DNA from: Sphingobacterium phlebotomi
GTDB taxonomy: Bacteria > Bacteroidota > Bacteroidia > Sphingobacteriales > Sphingobacteriaceae
Reading direction: 5' to 3'
DNA length: 64,000 nucleotides
Assembly (NCBI RefSeq): GCF_008180195.1
Contig: NZ_VTAV01000007.1
Coordinates: 62,001 to 126,000, forward strand
Part shown: positions 45,724 to 53,676 of the stretch, one piece after another
Layout: every line of letters starts with the position of its first letter
Numbering within the stretch: position 1 is the first letter of the stretch
Position numbers and translations under genes: made by a program
Notes under the pieces: generated by a model
The model's input: the letters and a program-made list of their open reading frames with translations, nothing else
Databases searched by the model: none
Told to the model about the DNA's origin: nothing

Positions 45724-46572
45724 ATGCAGAAGCACTATAATAAACTCCTGACCTATGCCTATAACATCGTTGGTTCTTACGAAGATGCTAGAGATTTGGT
45801 ACAGGATGTACTTGAAAAATACATTACATTAGATAAATCAAGTATCCGCCACGAATCAAACTTTTTGATTAAAAGCACGATTAATCATGCCATAAATTTT
45901 AAAACCCGCCAAAGTAAACAAGAAGTTTTCGGCGAATGGCTTCCTGAACCTGTTTCGTTTGAAAGTGCTGATACAAAACTTCTTAGAGACGAAACTGCAA
46001 GCTATACCATGCTTGTTCTGTTCGAGCATCTGAACGCAAAAGAAAGAGCGGCTTTCATATTGAAAGAGGGCTTCAATTATTCACATGCAGAGATAGCCGA
46101 ACTGCTTGAAATAAGCACAGAAAATTCGCGTCAGCTATTAAGCAGGGCCAACAAGCAATTAAAAGACAGTAAATACACAAACTATAATCCCCACTCGGGT
46201 ACTTCATTTGAGATTGTAAGCAAGTACCAGAAAGCATTGGCTCATGCTGACATCGGGGAATTGGAAGACTTATTGGTAAGCGATATAAAACTAAGTGCTG
46301 ACGGGGGCACAAAAGTACGGGTAGTAAGCAGTTCGGACATAGGAAAAACAGCTACAGCCACTTTATTGGTTTATGTACAGCAACATTTTCTGATGGGAAA
46401 AACATTTACCTTTCAATTTTTCAATCATCAACCTGCTGTTTGTTTTTGGGAGAATGAAAAGCTCCATAACTGTCATATTCTCCAATTAAGCACAGATGGA
46501 TTAATACAGGAAATATATTCCATTGTAGACCCGGATAAGTTAAAAAATCTTACCAAGCTGTCACATATTTAA
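45724..46572 (+). CDS. ECF41-group sigma factor with SnoaL regulatory domain (SigJ-like)
   Basis: 282 residues. Sigma region 2 at about 5-65 (YNIVGSYEDARDLVQDVLEK) and region 4 at 95-150 (LNAKERAAFILKEGFNYSHAEIAELLEIS), then a SnoaL/NTF2 domain (160-275). Three ECF41 hallmarks are present: the linker motif WLPEP (72-76), DGGTK in place of DGGGK (193-197), and DPDKL in place of NPDKL (269-273). In this group the fused domain replaces an anti-sigma factor and tunes activity. Likely targets are COE-type genes or its neighbours (DoxX, azoreductase). Confidence 0.92.
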   Translation: MQKHYNKLLTYAYNIVGSYEDARDLVQDVLEKYITLDKSSIRHESNFLIKSTINHAINFKTRQSKQEVFGEWLPEPVSFESADTKLLRDETASYTMLVLFEHLNAKERAAFILKEGFNYSHAEIAELLEISTENSRQLLSRANKQLKDSKYTNYNPHSGTSFEIVSKYQKALAHADIGELEDLLVSDIKLSADGGTKVRVVSSSDIGKTATATLLVYVQQHFLMGKTFTFQFFNHQPAVCFWENEKLHNCHILQLSTDGLIQEIYSIVDPDKLKNLTKLSHI

Positions 46573-46607
46573 TACGCAAACTGTCTTCCTCATAAAGAAT
46601 AAAAAAG

Positions 46608-47192
46608 ATGAAGACATTATTGAGAATTGATAGCAGCTTACGTTTAAAAAACTCCTATTCGCGCAATGCAGGAGACAATTTTGTACGGGCATGGAAAGAA
46701 CTGAATCCTGGTGGGGGCATCAGCATACGGGAAGTCGGCACCTCCCACATTCCCCATCTTGAGCAGGACGTACTTGATAAATTCTATACCGCCGGGGATA
46801 CTTCAGACCGCTTAAAATTGTCTGACCAGTTGATAGCAGAACTATTCGGGTGTGATGAAATCCTTATCACCGTGCCTATGTATAATTTTGGCATTCCCTC
46901 TTCGCTGAAAGCGTATTTTGACCTGGTGTTGCGCACAGGTAAAACCTTCAGATACGACGACGACAAAGCGATCGGGCTGCTGCAAAATAAAAAAACATAC
47001 ATTCTCTCCGCTATGGGAGAATTTAAATCAGATATGCCTAATCTGGTGGAAATGCATCTGCAGCAGATTTTAAACTTTATTGGCATTAGGGAGATTTACT
47101 ATTATTCATTGGACGGAACGGATGATAAAGAATCCGTCAAACAACAACTAAACCATCAAAACGAATTATTTATGAACATCTTAAACAAATAA
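46608..47192 (+). CDS. azoR: FMN-dependent NADH-azoreductase
   Basis: 194 residues, flavodoxin-like fold. LRIDSSLRLKNSYSR (phosphate site for FMN), then VPMYNFGIPSSLKAYFDLVLRTGKTFRY, the classic AzoR stretch. It reduces azo dyes and quinones and serves against thiol or quinone stress. It follows the ECF41 sigma gene by 35 bp and may be under its control. Confidence 0.9.
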   Translation: MKTLLRIDSSLRLKNSYSRNAGDNFVRAWKELNPGGGISIREVGTSHIPHLEQDVLDKFYTAGDTSDRLKLSDQLIAELFGCDEILITVPMYNFGIPSSLKAYFDLVLRTGKTFRYDDDKAIGLLQNKKTYILSAMGEFKSDMPNLVEMHLQQILNFIGIREIYYYSLDGTDDKESVKQQLNHQNELFMNILNK

Positions 47193-47194
47193 AA

Positions 47195-47320
47195 ATGGAA
47201 CAAGCAGAAAAAACAATCGAAGCATTTGTAAAAGCTGGCGACAATCGTGATGTAGCCGCATTGGGAAGTATTTTACATTCCGGCTTTCAGAATATACAGG
47301 ATGGGTTTTTCGATAGATAG
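47195..47320 (+). pseudogene. Truncated NTF2-like gene
   Basis: Starts 2 bp after azoR with ATG and encodes 41 residues (EKTIEAFVKAGDNRDVAALGSILHSGF), like the first helix and turn of a lumazine-binding/SnoaL protein, then stops. The rest of the domain is absent. Probably once the next gene of the operon. Confidence 0.6.
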
Positions 47321-47432
47321 TTACAAAATAACATCATCTACACCTTTAAGACAACACCTCGCTCCGTTGCACTCTGGTGTGGGCTTTCTGCCTCTATCGC
47401 TCAGGCAAAGCGAAACGGCAGGAAATATTTTG

Positions 47433-47440
47433 TATATTTG
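47433..47440 (+). promoter_or_regulatory. Bacteroidota -7 box (TATATTTG) before the AraC gene
   Basis: Full TAnnTTTG match 59 bp before the GTG start at 47499. Confidence 0.4.
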
Positions 47441-47498
47441 TTCAACAGATAGATGAATTATAAGGCATTTTAACCCAATAACGTGCTAACGATAAATA

Positions 47499-48314
47499 GT
47501 GAACTTTACGACAGAAATAAGAAGTCTATACAAACCTGTTCAACCGACTGTCAGACAATCGGCTGATAATGTAATATACACTGAATTTCTGCCCGACATC
47601 AAACTTCAACCATTCCTTTATTGCTATTGGCAACTCAAAACCACACAAGAATTATCCGAACAATTTAATTATCGTGTTGTAGCCGATGGTTGCATTGATA
47701 TTTATTTTGAACTGAACAACCCGCAGGAAAATTATGTAATGGGTTTCTGCAAAAAGTTTACAGAATTTCCGATTGGTCATACGTTCAACTATGTTGGTCT
47801 TCGTTTTTTGCCAACAATGTTTCCGCAACTTTTCAGAATTAACGCAATGGAATTAAGCAACCGATATGAATATTTGCAATTGGTTGTTCCGTATCTGTCC
47901 AATTTTATTTCAAATAATTTTCATGAAAAACAAAAGCAGGAAGAAATCAAAGTCTTGCTTGACAATTATTTTCTCGAACTGATTAAAAAAATAGAATTTG
48001 ATAACGATAACCGATTATACAATGCAATAGACATCATTTTACAAAACTTCGGCGTGCTTGATGTAGAGAAAGACTTAAACACAGGTATCAGTCAAAGACA
48101 ACTTCGCAGAATTTTTGAGTTTTATGTCGGAGATACTGCCAAGACATTTAGCAAAGTTATCCGTTTTCAAAATATTTTAAGAGCAAAGCCCTCAAAGCAA
48201 AGTTTGGGACAGAATAAATTATTCTTTGACGCAGGCTACTATGACCAATCACATTTTATAAAGGAGTTCAAAAATTTTTACGGTGTTACGCCAAGCAAGG
48301 CGTTTGGCAGATAA
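47499..48314 (+). CDS. AraC family transcriptional regulator
   Basis: 271 residues, starting with GTG. Sensor half with LQPFLYCYWQLKT and VADGCIDIYFELN, DNA-binding half with ISQRQLRRIFEFYVGDTAKTFSKVIRFQNIL and FFDAGYYDQSHFIKEFKNFYGVTP. It is the DUF6597-like group, as at 27066. AT-rich, and followed by small VOC and GNAT genes on the same strand, which may be its targets or separate gene units. Confidence 0.85.
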   Translation: MNFTTEIRSLYKPVQPTVRQSADNVIYTEFLPDIKLQPFLYCYWQLKTTQELSEQFNYRVVADGCIDIYFELNNPQENYVMGFCKKFTEFPIGHTFNYVGLRFLPTMFPQLFRINAMELSNRYEYLQLVVPYLSNFISNNFHEKQKQEEIKVLLDNYFLELIKKIEFDNDNRLYNAIDIILQNFGVLDVEKDLNTGISQRQLRRIFEFYVGDTAKTFSKVIRFQNILRAKPSKQSLGQNKLFFDAGYYDQSHFIKEFKNFYGVTPSKAFGR

Positions 48315-48386
48315 GGTTGTCCGATTTTTACTATTCTATCAACCTCACTTGTTTGAACTTTGTATCGTTAATCAAATTCAAAAACA

Positions 48387-48857
48387 ATGAAATGGATAGT
48401 TTTAATCATTGCCACATTTTGCTTAACTGCAAATGTATTTTCTCAATCAAGTTCAACAACTAAAAAACAAATTAAGATGAAATTAAACGCAGGTATCGTA
48501 ACACCGAAATTAGCAGAAACAAAAGAGTTTTACACCAAAATATTGGGTTTTGGTGTAACATTTGAAAATGAATTTTACCTTTTGTTGCACACACCCAATC
48601 ACGAAGCGGAAATAAGCTTTTTACTTCCAAACCACCCAAGTCAGCAATCGCTTTTTCAATCGCCTTTTCAAAATAAGGGAGTTTATCTAACCATTGAAGT
48701 AGACGACGTTGATAAGATCTACAACGAACTGAAACAAAAAGGAATTGAAATCAAAATAGACATTCGCAACGAACCGTGGGGAGATAGGCATTTTGCTATA
48801 CAAGACCCCAACGGAGTTGGTATTGACATTGTAAAATATTCACCACCGCAGGAATAG
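48387..48857 (+). CDS. VOC family protein with N-terminal signal-like segment
   Basis: 156 residues. The first 20 residues (MKWIVLIIATFCLTANVFSQ) look like a signal peptide, uncommon for VOC proteins, so it may act in the periplasm; a start at MKLNAG would remove it. The VOC domain reads VTPKLAETKEFYTKILGFGV and ends RHFAIQDPNGVGIDIVKY. Function unknown. Confidence 0.75.
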   Translation: MKWIVLIIATFCLTANVFSQSSSTTKKQIKMKLNAGIVTPKLAETKEFYTKILGFGVTFENEFYLLLHTPNHEAEISFLLPNHPSQQSLFQSPFQNKGVYLTIEVDDVDKIYNELKQKGIEIKIDIRNEPWGDRHFAIQDPNGVGIDIVKYSPPQE

Positions 48858-48913
48858 CGGTCATTGGCGAAGACCAACCGAATAGATAAAACTGAAATAA
48901 AAATGAATACGAA

Positions 48914-49381
48914 ATGAAAATAATTGAAATCACTTTTGACGACTTTACAATTACGACAGATAAATCAAAAATGGATATTGTTGCAATCCACGACTTTCTA
49001 TCAAAACATTCAGGTTGGAGTGACAATATTCCCTTTGAAAGAGTAAAGACTTCAATTGACAATTCTTTAAACTTCGGACTATTTCATAACGGCAAACAAA
49101 TTGGGTTTGCAAGAATCATATCGGATTTTTCAACTATTGCTTACTTGGGAGACATTTATGTTTTGGATATTTATCGAGGACAAGGACTTTCAAAAAAACT
49201 AATGGACGCTGTAATTAAACATCCAAATTTACAAGGATTAAGACGGTGGATTTTATTGACATCCACAGCAGATTGGCTTTATGAAAAGTATGGCTTTAGT
49301 AAATTGCCCAAACCAGAATTATATATGGAGCTATTCGACCCAAATGTTTATAAAACAGACACAGAAAAAATTGACAAATAA
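48914..49381 (+). CDS. GNAT family acetyltransferase
   Basis: 155 residues. An acetyl-CoA-binding part YVLDIYRGQGLSKKLMDAVI and end WLYEKYGFSKL mark the GNAT fold. It transfers acetyl groups to an unknown amine. AT-rich like its upstream VOC and AraC neighbours. Start 56 bp after the VOC stop. Confidence 0.85.
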   Translation: MKIIEITFDDFTITTDKSKMDIVAIHDFLSKHSGWSDNIPFERVKTSIDNSLNFGLFHNGKQIGFARIISDFSTIAYLGDIYVLDIYRGQGLSKKLMDAVIKHPNLQGLRRWILLTSTADWLYEKYGFSKLPKPELYMELFDPNVYKTDTEKIDK

Positions 49382-49563
49382 ATTAGTAAGAAAAGTGAAC
49401 GACAAAACTGCGACATTACGTTCTAACGAAGAATAAGGTTAAGAGAAGAACTATTAGAAGAATTAAGAGAAGCTTAAAGAAGGTTATATCGGTCGGGTGA
49501 TGGCAGGATTCTGCTGACCTTGGACCAAACAGGCCGATAGTTAGGTATCGGACGACATGCTGA

Positions 49564-49591
49564 ACCCCGCGTCTACCGGACGTGGGGTTTA
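49564..49591. terminator. Terminator hairpin
   Basis: ACCCCGCGT (49564-49572), loop of 7, ACGTGGGGT (49580-49588) with one G-T pair, followed by TT and an A/T run. It separates the plus-strand GNAT gene from the minus-strand ORF ending at 49592. Confidence 0.7.
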
Positions 49592-49852
49592 TTATACCCA
49601 AACAGAGCCGATCAAATCCTCTTCCCTGATGTTCTGTAAGGCATCATCGATCACTAGAAAGTGCTGCTTATGTGCTGGTCTGCTTATCCTTTCCAGCATT
49701 TCGTTATCCAAATCAAATAGCTCTCCAAGGTCAACTTTGACCGGTACCCACGTTGGATTGTCGTTTACCAACAGGGATGGCGAGTGAAGCGCGGTATATC
49801 CCTGTGCTTTCAGTTCGCTCAAAACCTCATGTGTAAGCTGAACAAATCTCAT
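49592..49852 (-). CDS. Small conserved-looking protein of unknown function
   Basis: 86 residues, acidic and Leu-rich (MRFVQLTHEVLSELKAQGY, then VDLGELFDLDNEMLERISR). The composition and a plausible leader suggest a real gene, and a terminator hairpin follows its stop. I do not recognise the family. It could be an antitoxin- or phage-derived small protein. Confidence 0.55.
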   Translation of the reverse strand: MRFVQLTHEVLSELKAQGYTALHSPSLLVNDNPTWVPVKVDLGELFDLDNEMLERISRPAHKQHFLVIDDALQNIREEDLIGSVWV

Positions 49853-50027
49853 TTTTTTACAATCTTATTCCTCGTTTGCTGTGTTAAGAGCCATAATATT
49901 TTCATTTTGATACACTTACACAACACACAGATTTGTCAAATTGTTTAAGTTGTACTTATTTATTAATAAGCGCTAAATAAAAAAGATATGCATACTGAAA
50001 TTCCCCGCCTTCGGCAATATCCAAACC

Positions 50028-50129
50028 GTTGCTAAGCAATCCGCTGCGCGGACAGCTTACAACAAACGGCTTTGCAAAATAGCTGCGCTTTCGTATCTTC
50101 GATACGAGCTTCGCCACTTCGCAAAGCCG
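50028..50129. repeat. Nested inverted-repeat element
   Basis: Two structured halves. First: GTTGCTAAGC (50028-50037) and GCTTACAAC (50055-50063) around a TCCGC-TGC-GCGGA hairpin (50040-50052), with one unpaired base in the outer arm. Second: CGGCTTTGC (50067-50075) and GCAAAGCCG (50121-50129) around TCGTATC-TTC-GATACGA (50091-50107). It sits right before an AT-rich single gene and is GC-rich compared with it. Could be a recombination site (an attC-like cassette end), a structured RNA or a small non-autonomous element. Confidence 0.55.
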
Positions 50130-50150
50130 CCCGGACGTAAAGCAACTATT

Positions 50151-50615
50151 ATGGAACTACCGCAAAAAATAAGAAACTTCATTGAAGAAAAGACAGCAAT
50201 GACCAATATGGCTTTGTCTTGGAATTATCCAAGCATTGACAAATTTAACGATTTTCAAGCTGGATATAGATTTAACGCAAATACACTTAAAAGTTTAACT
50301 GGACAAAAAGGAGAATTTGACAAAAACTGGTTTGTTATATGTACCAACTATTTTGACGACCCATTTTTTATAGATATTTCAGAAACTAAAAGTGATTTCC
50401 CTGTATATTATGCTCAACACGGAGCTGGAAGTTGGACACAAGTAAAAATTGCTGAAAATATAACTGAATTTACAAACCAATTAAAAGAATTAAAAAAAAT
50501 AGAAAATAACAAGGACTTACTTTTGAGTAAATTGAAAAATGAATTTAACTTAGAAAATGAATTGTGGAATGAAGTTTATGAAAGTATCCTTGAAGAGGAA
50601 GACGACGAAGAATAG
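50151..50615 (+). CDS. Possible SMI1/KNR4 (SUKH-like) family protein
   Basis: 154 residues, AT-rich. NWFVICTNYFDDPFFIDISETKSDFPVYYAQHGAGSW has the look of SUKH superfamily proteins, which often serve as immunity proteins against polymorphic toxins. No toxin is adjacent. The start directly follows the inverted-repeat element. The family call is tentative. Confidence 0.5.
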   Translation: MELPQKIRNFIEEKTAMTNMALSWNYPSIDKFNDFQAGYRFNANTLKSLTGQKGEFDKNWFVICTNYFDDPFFIDISETKSDFPVYYAQHGAGSWTQVKIAENITEFTNQLKELKKIENNKDLLLSKLKNEFNLENELWNEVYESILEEEDDEE

Positions 50616-51069
50616 CTGCTGCTAAAAGAGTTTTGCTCCAGGTGGGGTGAAATGCAAAACTCAACAGCAGTTTTTCAATTGAACCGACTGAATCCCGAGC
50701 CAAGTTATCTTGTGGAGGGATCGGATTTTTCCGCAATATTAAATTATTCACTATCTTTGCAGTCATTCTTGATTTATTCATCTTTTAAATATCAAGGAAT
50801 CATGACTGAGCAAATTTACATATCATCCCTTTCGCTCATTGCCTAACAAGGCAGTCAGACCCCCGTTTTTTTATAATTAAGCGATTGTGTAATTAACTTA
50901 TGCAATGTTTGCCTGCCCGAAATTTTATTAGATTTTCCTGAGCGCTCCTAAAAGGGTATATCCTTCTACAAGGACGAACTGGAATCAGAAATCAAATTCA
51001 ACAAAAATTACAAACATTTCCAGATACAGCCCCAATCAGGCTTTTCTGGGGTTAAATACATGTACCCAC
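50616..51069 (+). other. Intergenic stretch with promoter-like site and gene fragments
   Basis: TATCTTTG at 50752-50759 is a full -7 match, followed at 50803 by an ATG and 14 codons (MTEQIYISSLSLIA) then TAA; this resembles the very start of a beta-ketoacyl synthase, so a gene start may have been left behind. Later, from about 50964 to 51109, a coding-like frame (DELESEIKFNKNYK) overlaps the rtcB start. Neither can be named with confidence. Confidence 0.35.
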
Positions 51070-52470
51070 ATGGGCAATTTAAGAACAAAGGATTTAAGTA
51101 AAATAGGTTATCATAATGATCAGCTACGAAGCTTGGTTATTAGTATAGTCTCCAAAAATTTCAAACACCACAGTAAGCAACAAATACTTGACCTATTGGT
51201 GGATATTAAGAACGATCCAGAAGCATTTTTGGATAATGAATTGACAAGTAAAATAGCCGAGAAAATAATTGGTAAGGTAGAAGGAGCATCGTTTAAAGCT
51301 TACATGTTACGCGATGAACCGGTATTTTTTAAAACATATGGCGGTAAGGGCATTGAACCATCAGCCAAAAAACAAATGGAATTTGCTAGTCTGTTGCCAG
51401 TAAGCATACAAGGCGCTTTAATGGCGGATGCACATATGGGATTTGGCTTACCTATCGGTGGTGTGTTGGCTACAGATAACGCTGTGATCCCATACGCGGT
51501 GGGTATGGATATCGGTTGCCGAATGGCACTTTCTATTATCGATGAAAGCGATAGTTTTATAAAAAGGTTTGCATACCAAATCAAGCAGGCATTAAAAAAC
51601 CATACTCATTTTGGAATGGAAGGCGGGTTGGACATCAGGCAGGAGCATGAAGTTTTAGATAGTCCGGTGTTTAACGCGATACCTTTTTTGAAACCTCTAA
51701 GAGGTAAAGCCGTAAGGCAATTGGGTACATCAGGAAAAGGCAATCACTTTGTGGAGTTTGGTGAAATAGAGATGCTGGCCAATAATGCCCTAGGATTACC
51801 GGCCAGAAGGTATCTGGCATTATTAACACATTCGGGAAGTCGCGGTTTAGGTGCTGCCATTGCTAAGCACTACACAAAACTCGCTATGGACAGTTGCAAG
51901 TTGCCCCGGCATGCACAGCAACTGGCTTGGCTGGATATGAATAGCGAAGCGGGGCAGGAGTACTGGCTTGCTATGACATTGGCTGGCGATTATGCTAAAG
52001 CCTGTCATGACCGTATCCATTCGAACCTACTAAAAGCTTTAGGGCTAAAAGCAATCTGTGTAGTGGAAAACCATCACAACTTTGCCTGGGAAGGAAAATT
52101 GTCCGATGGCAAAGAAGTGATCATACACCGTAAAGGCGCAACACCAGCGCATAAAGGTGAGCTGGGTATTATCCCCGGCAGCATGACAACACCAGCTTAC
52201 CTCGTGTCCGGCAAAGGAAACCACGATGCGCTGTATTCCGCATCGCACGGTGCAGGCCGCGCTATGAGCAGGCAAAAAGCTAAGGATAGTATGACGGTAT
52301 CCGCCATGAAAAAGATGCTTATCAATGCCGATGTTACTTTAATCGGCGGGACGGTTGAAGAAAACCCGTTGGCATATAAAGACATTGGCGCTGTCATGAC
52401 CGCACAACGCGGTCTAGTTGATATCCAAGGTAAATTCTATCCACGTATTGTTAGAATGAATAAAGAGTAA
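51070..52470 (+). CDS. rtcB: RNA-splicing ligase RtcB (RtcB2-type, paired with PrfH)
   Basis: 466 residues. Manganese and GTP sites are intact: D120-AH122 (DAHMGFGLPIGG), C150 in GMDIGCR, GNHFVE (224-229), H254 and SGSR, H335-H336, and the guanylylated histidine H393 in SASHGAGR. RtcB joins 2',3'-cyclic phosphate or 3'-phosphate RNA ends to 5'-OH ends. Its stop overlaps the prfH start by one base, the known RtcB2-PrfH pair that repairs ribosomes cut in the 30S decoding region and releases stalled nascent chains. Cytosolic. Confidence 0.95.
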   Translation: MGNLRTKDLSKIGYHNDQLRSLVISIVSKNFKHHSKQQILDLLVDIKNDPEAFLDNELTSKIAEKIIGKVEGASFKAYMLRDEPVFFKTYGGKGIEPSAKKQMEFASLLPVSIQGALMADAHMGFGLPIGGVLATDNAVIPYAVGMDIGCRMALSIIDESDSFIKRFAYQIKQALKNHTHFGMEGGLDIRQEHEVLDSPVFNAIPFLKPLRGKAVRQLGTSGKGNHFVEFGEIEMLANNALGLPARRYLALLTHSGSRGLGAAIAKHYTKLAMDSCKLPRHAQQLAWLDMNSEAGQEYWLAMTLAGDYAKACHDRIHSNLLKALGLKAICVVENHHNFAWEGKLSDGKEVIIHRKGATPAHKGELGIIPGSMTTPAYLVSGKGNHDALYSASHGAGRAMSRQKAKDSMTVSAMKKMLINADVTLIGGTVEENPLAYKDIGAVMTAQRGLVDIQGKFYPRIVRMNKE

Positions 52471-52988
52471 TGATGAAAAAAATGATGATACAAATTACAT
52501 CAGGTAAGGGCCCCGCAGAATGCTGCCGGGTTGTAGCCTGTGTGCAAAGTTTAATGATTAAACAGGCCAAACAACAAGGTTGCCAAATGCAGGTACTTGA
52601 AAATAAGGCTGGCGAATTAAAAGGAACACTATTGTCTTCCACGATGATGCTTATAGGCAATAATCTGGATGACTTTTTAAAAGAATGGGTAGGAACGATA
52701 CAATGGATCGCGCAAAGCCCGTATCGTAGATATCACAAGCGTAAAAATTGGTTTGTGGGTGTTGCCGCCTTCGATGTGAAGACACGAATGCAATGGAATC
52801 CCAAAGATGTTAAGCTGGAAACCTGCCGTTCATCAGGTCCCGGTGGGCAAAACGTAAATAAAGTGGAAACAGCCGTTCGCGGAACACACCTGCCATCGGG
52901 TCTGCAAGTACTGGTTATGGACACACGTTCCCAGTTGGAAAACAAAAAGCTTTGTTTATCCAGATTGCAGGAAAAAGTATTGGTCTAG
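52470..52988 (+). CDS. prfH: Peptide chain release factor homologue PrfH, ending at an in-frame amber codon
   Basis: 172 residues up to TAG at 52986-52988. The catalytic GGQ motif is present (125-127, SSGPGGQNVNK). PrfH is a class I release-factor-like protein lacking codon-recognition domains; it works with RtcB to free chains from damaged ribosomes. The normal length is about 205. The same frame continues after the TAG for another 33 codons with a family-like end (NAVKVIRRDLF), so the gene is interrupted by one stop codon. It may be a recent null mutation, a sequencing error, or readthrough. The missing tail contains basic residues that bind 23S rRNA. Confidence 0.88.
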   Translation: MMKKMMIQITSGKGPAECCRVVACVQSLMIKQAKQQGCQMQVLENKAGELKGTLLSSTMMLIGNNLDDFLKEWVGTIQWIAQSPYRRYHKRKNWFVGVAAFDVKTRMQWNPKDVKLETCRSSGPGGQNVNKVETAVRGTHLPSGLQVLVMDTRSQLENKKLCLSRLQEKVLV

Positions 52989-53090
52989 CAGGCAGAGCAA
53001 CTAATGGAGCAACAGCAAAACCAATGGCAGAATCATTATGAGTTGGCGCGAGGCAATGCCGTCAAAGTAATTAGACGCGATTTGTTTTGA
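52989..53090 (+). other. prfH: In-frame C-terminal continuation of prfH after the amber stop
   Basis: 33 sense codons and TGA at 53088-53090 in the prfH frame encode QAEQLMEQQQNQW... NAVKVIRRDLF, matching the expected release-factor tail (NPVK-like motif and basic end). It confirms that the TAG at 52986 is internal. Confidence 0.75.
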
Positions 53091-53261
53091 TGGGAGCATT
53101 AAATGACATTTCTCTTTTATCGTTAAGTCCGCATATGATGATAGCCTACCATTTCAATTAACTTGTCAGGTCGTCCTTTCTTCGAACATTACTTAAACAG
53201 TATTCGCACCTTGTTCGCCCATTCAACGGGGATTTACCGAGTGTTTACAACGGTCGGGGAC

Positions 53262-53298
53262 ACCAAGTATTGCGACATGTTTTGTCGCAATACTTGGT
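53262..53298. repeat. Perfect 16-bp inverted repeat (long hairpin)
   Basis: Arms 53262-53277 and 53283-53298 are exact complements (ACCAAGTATTGCGACA and its reverse), with a 5-base loop. No T run follows, so a rho-independent terminator is unlikely. It lies within a non-coding stretch just before a DUF2075 remnant. It may be a structured RNA, a small mobile element end, or an operator. Confidence 0.6.
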
Positions 53299-53342
53299 AT
53301 CGCGACAAAATCCGAACTGTTATACTGAATATTGTTTTGCAG

Positions 53343-53429
53343 ATGATGAATAAAGACCAGGTATCGGTATTCTTCATCGACGATTATCAAGCCGTGCGGA
53401 GAGGCGAGATCGACTCATCGAGTTTAATC
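53343..53429 (+). pseudogene. Remnant of a DUF2075 (AAA ATPase) gene
   Basis: 29 codons (MNKDQVSVFFIDDYQAVRRGEI...SSLI) match the conserved segment after Walker B of DUF2075 ATPase/helicase-like proteins. The rest is missing. The sequence then changes frame and enters the 61-bp repeat at 53442. The family call is by eye. Confidence 0.5.
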
Positions 53430-53441
53430 CGTTGCAGGCCG

Positions 53442-53502
53442 AGTCCGTTTCTTTCTTAAAATCGAGGATAGGAAAGGACCCTCTTAGCGTTGAAGATATT
53501 CC
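53442..53502 (+). repeat. 61-bp repeat, copy 2
   Basis: Near-identical to 42357-42417. It forms the end of a frame (FNPLQAESVSFLKSRIGKDPLSVEDIP then TAG) that starts close to 53420. Overlaps the 3' end of the small minus-strand gene at 53484. Confidence 0.75.
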
Positions 53503-53645
53503 TTAGGTATCGGATGTTTTTTCAAGAAGTCAACTGCCTCCTCGTTTTTCTTTTTAAAGAAGTAGGAGTTGTTATAGATACTTTGACGTTCTTGAGCTGT
53601 CAACTCATCATTTTTCTTGTTCTTTTTATCTCTGTTGGTACTCAT
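53484..53645 (-). CDS. Small basic protein, partner of the DUF6934-like gene
   Basis: 53 residues from the ATG of MSTNRDKKNKKN (the longer frame to 53780 overlaps its neighbour). Highly charged with KKN, EERQS and a PIPKEYL end. It follows the larger gene by 31 bp on the same strand. The size and order fit a toxin-antitoxin-like pair, but no known antitoxin fold is visible. Confidence 0.55.
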   Translation of the reverse strand: MSTNRDKKNKKNDELTAQERQSIYNNSYFFKKKNEEAVDFLKKHPIPKEYLQR

Positions 53646-53676
53646 AATCTTAAACCTCCTGATACAAAGTTCGTTA

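Noticed and set aside
53163..53459. 98-codon frame over the hairpin
   Set aside because: It runs through a perfect inverted repeat and only its middle part (DUF2075 piece) has coding composition; the start is not supported.
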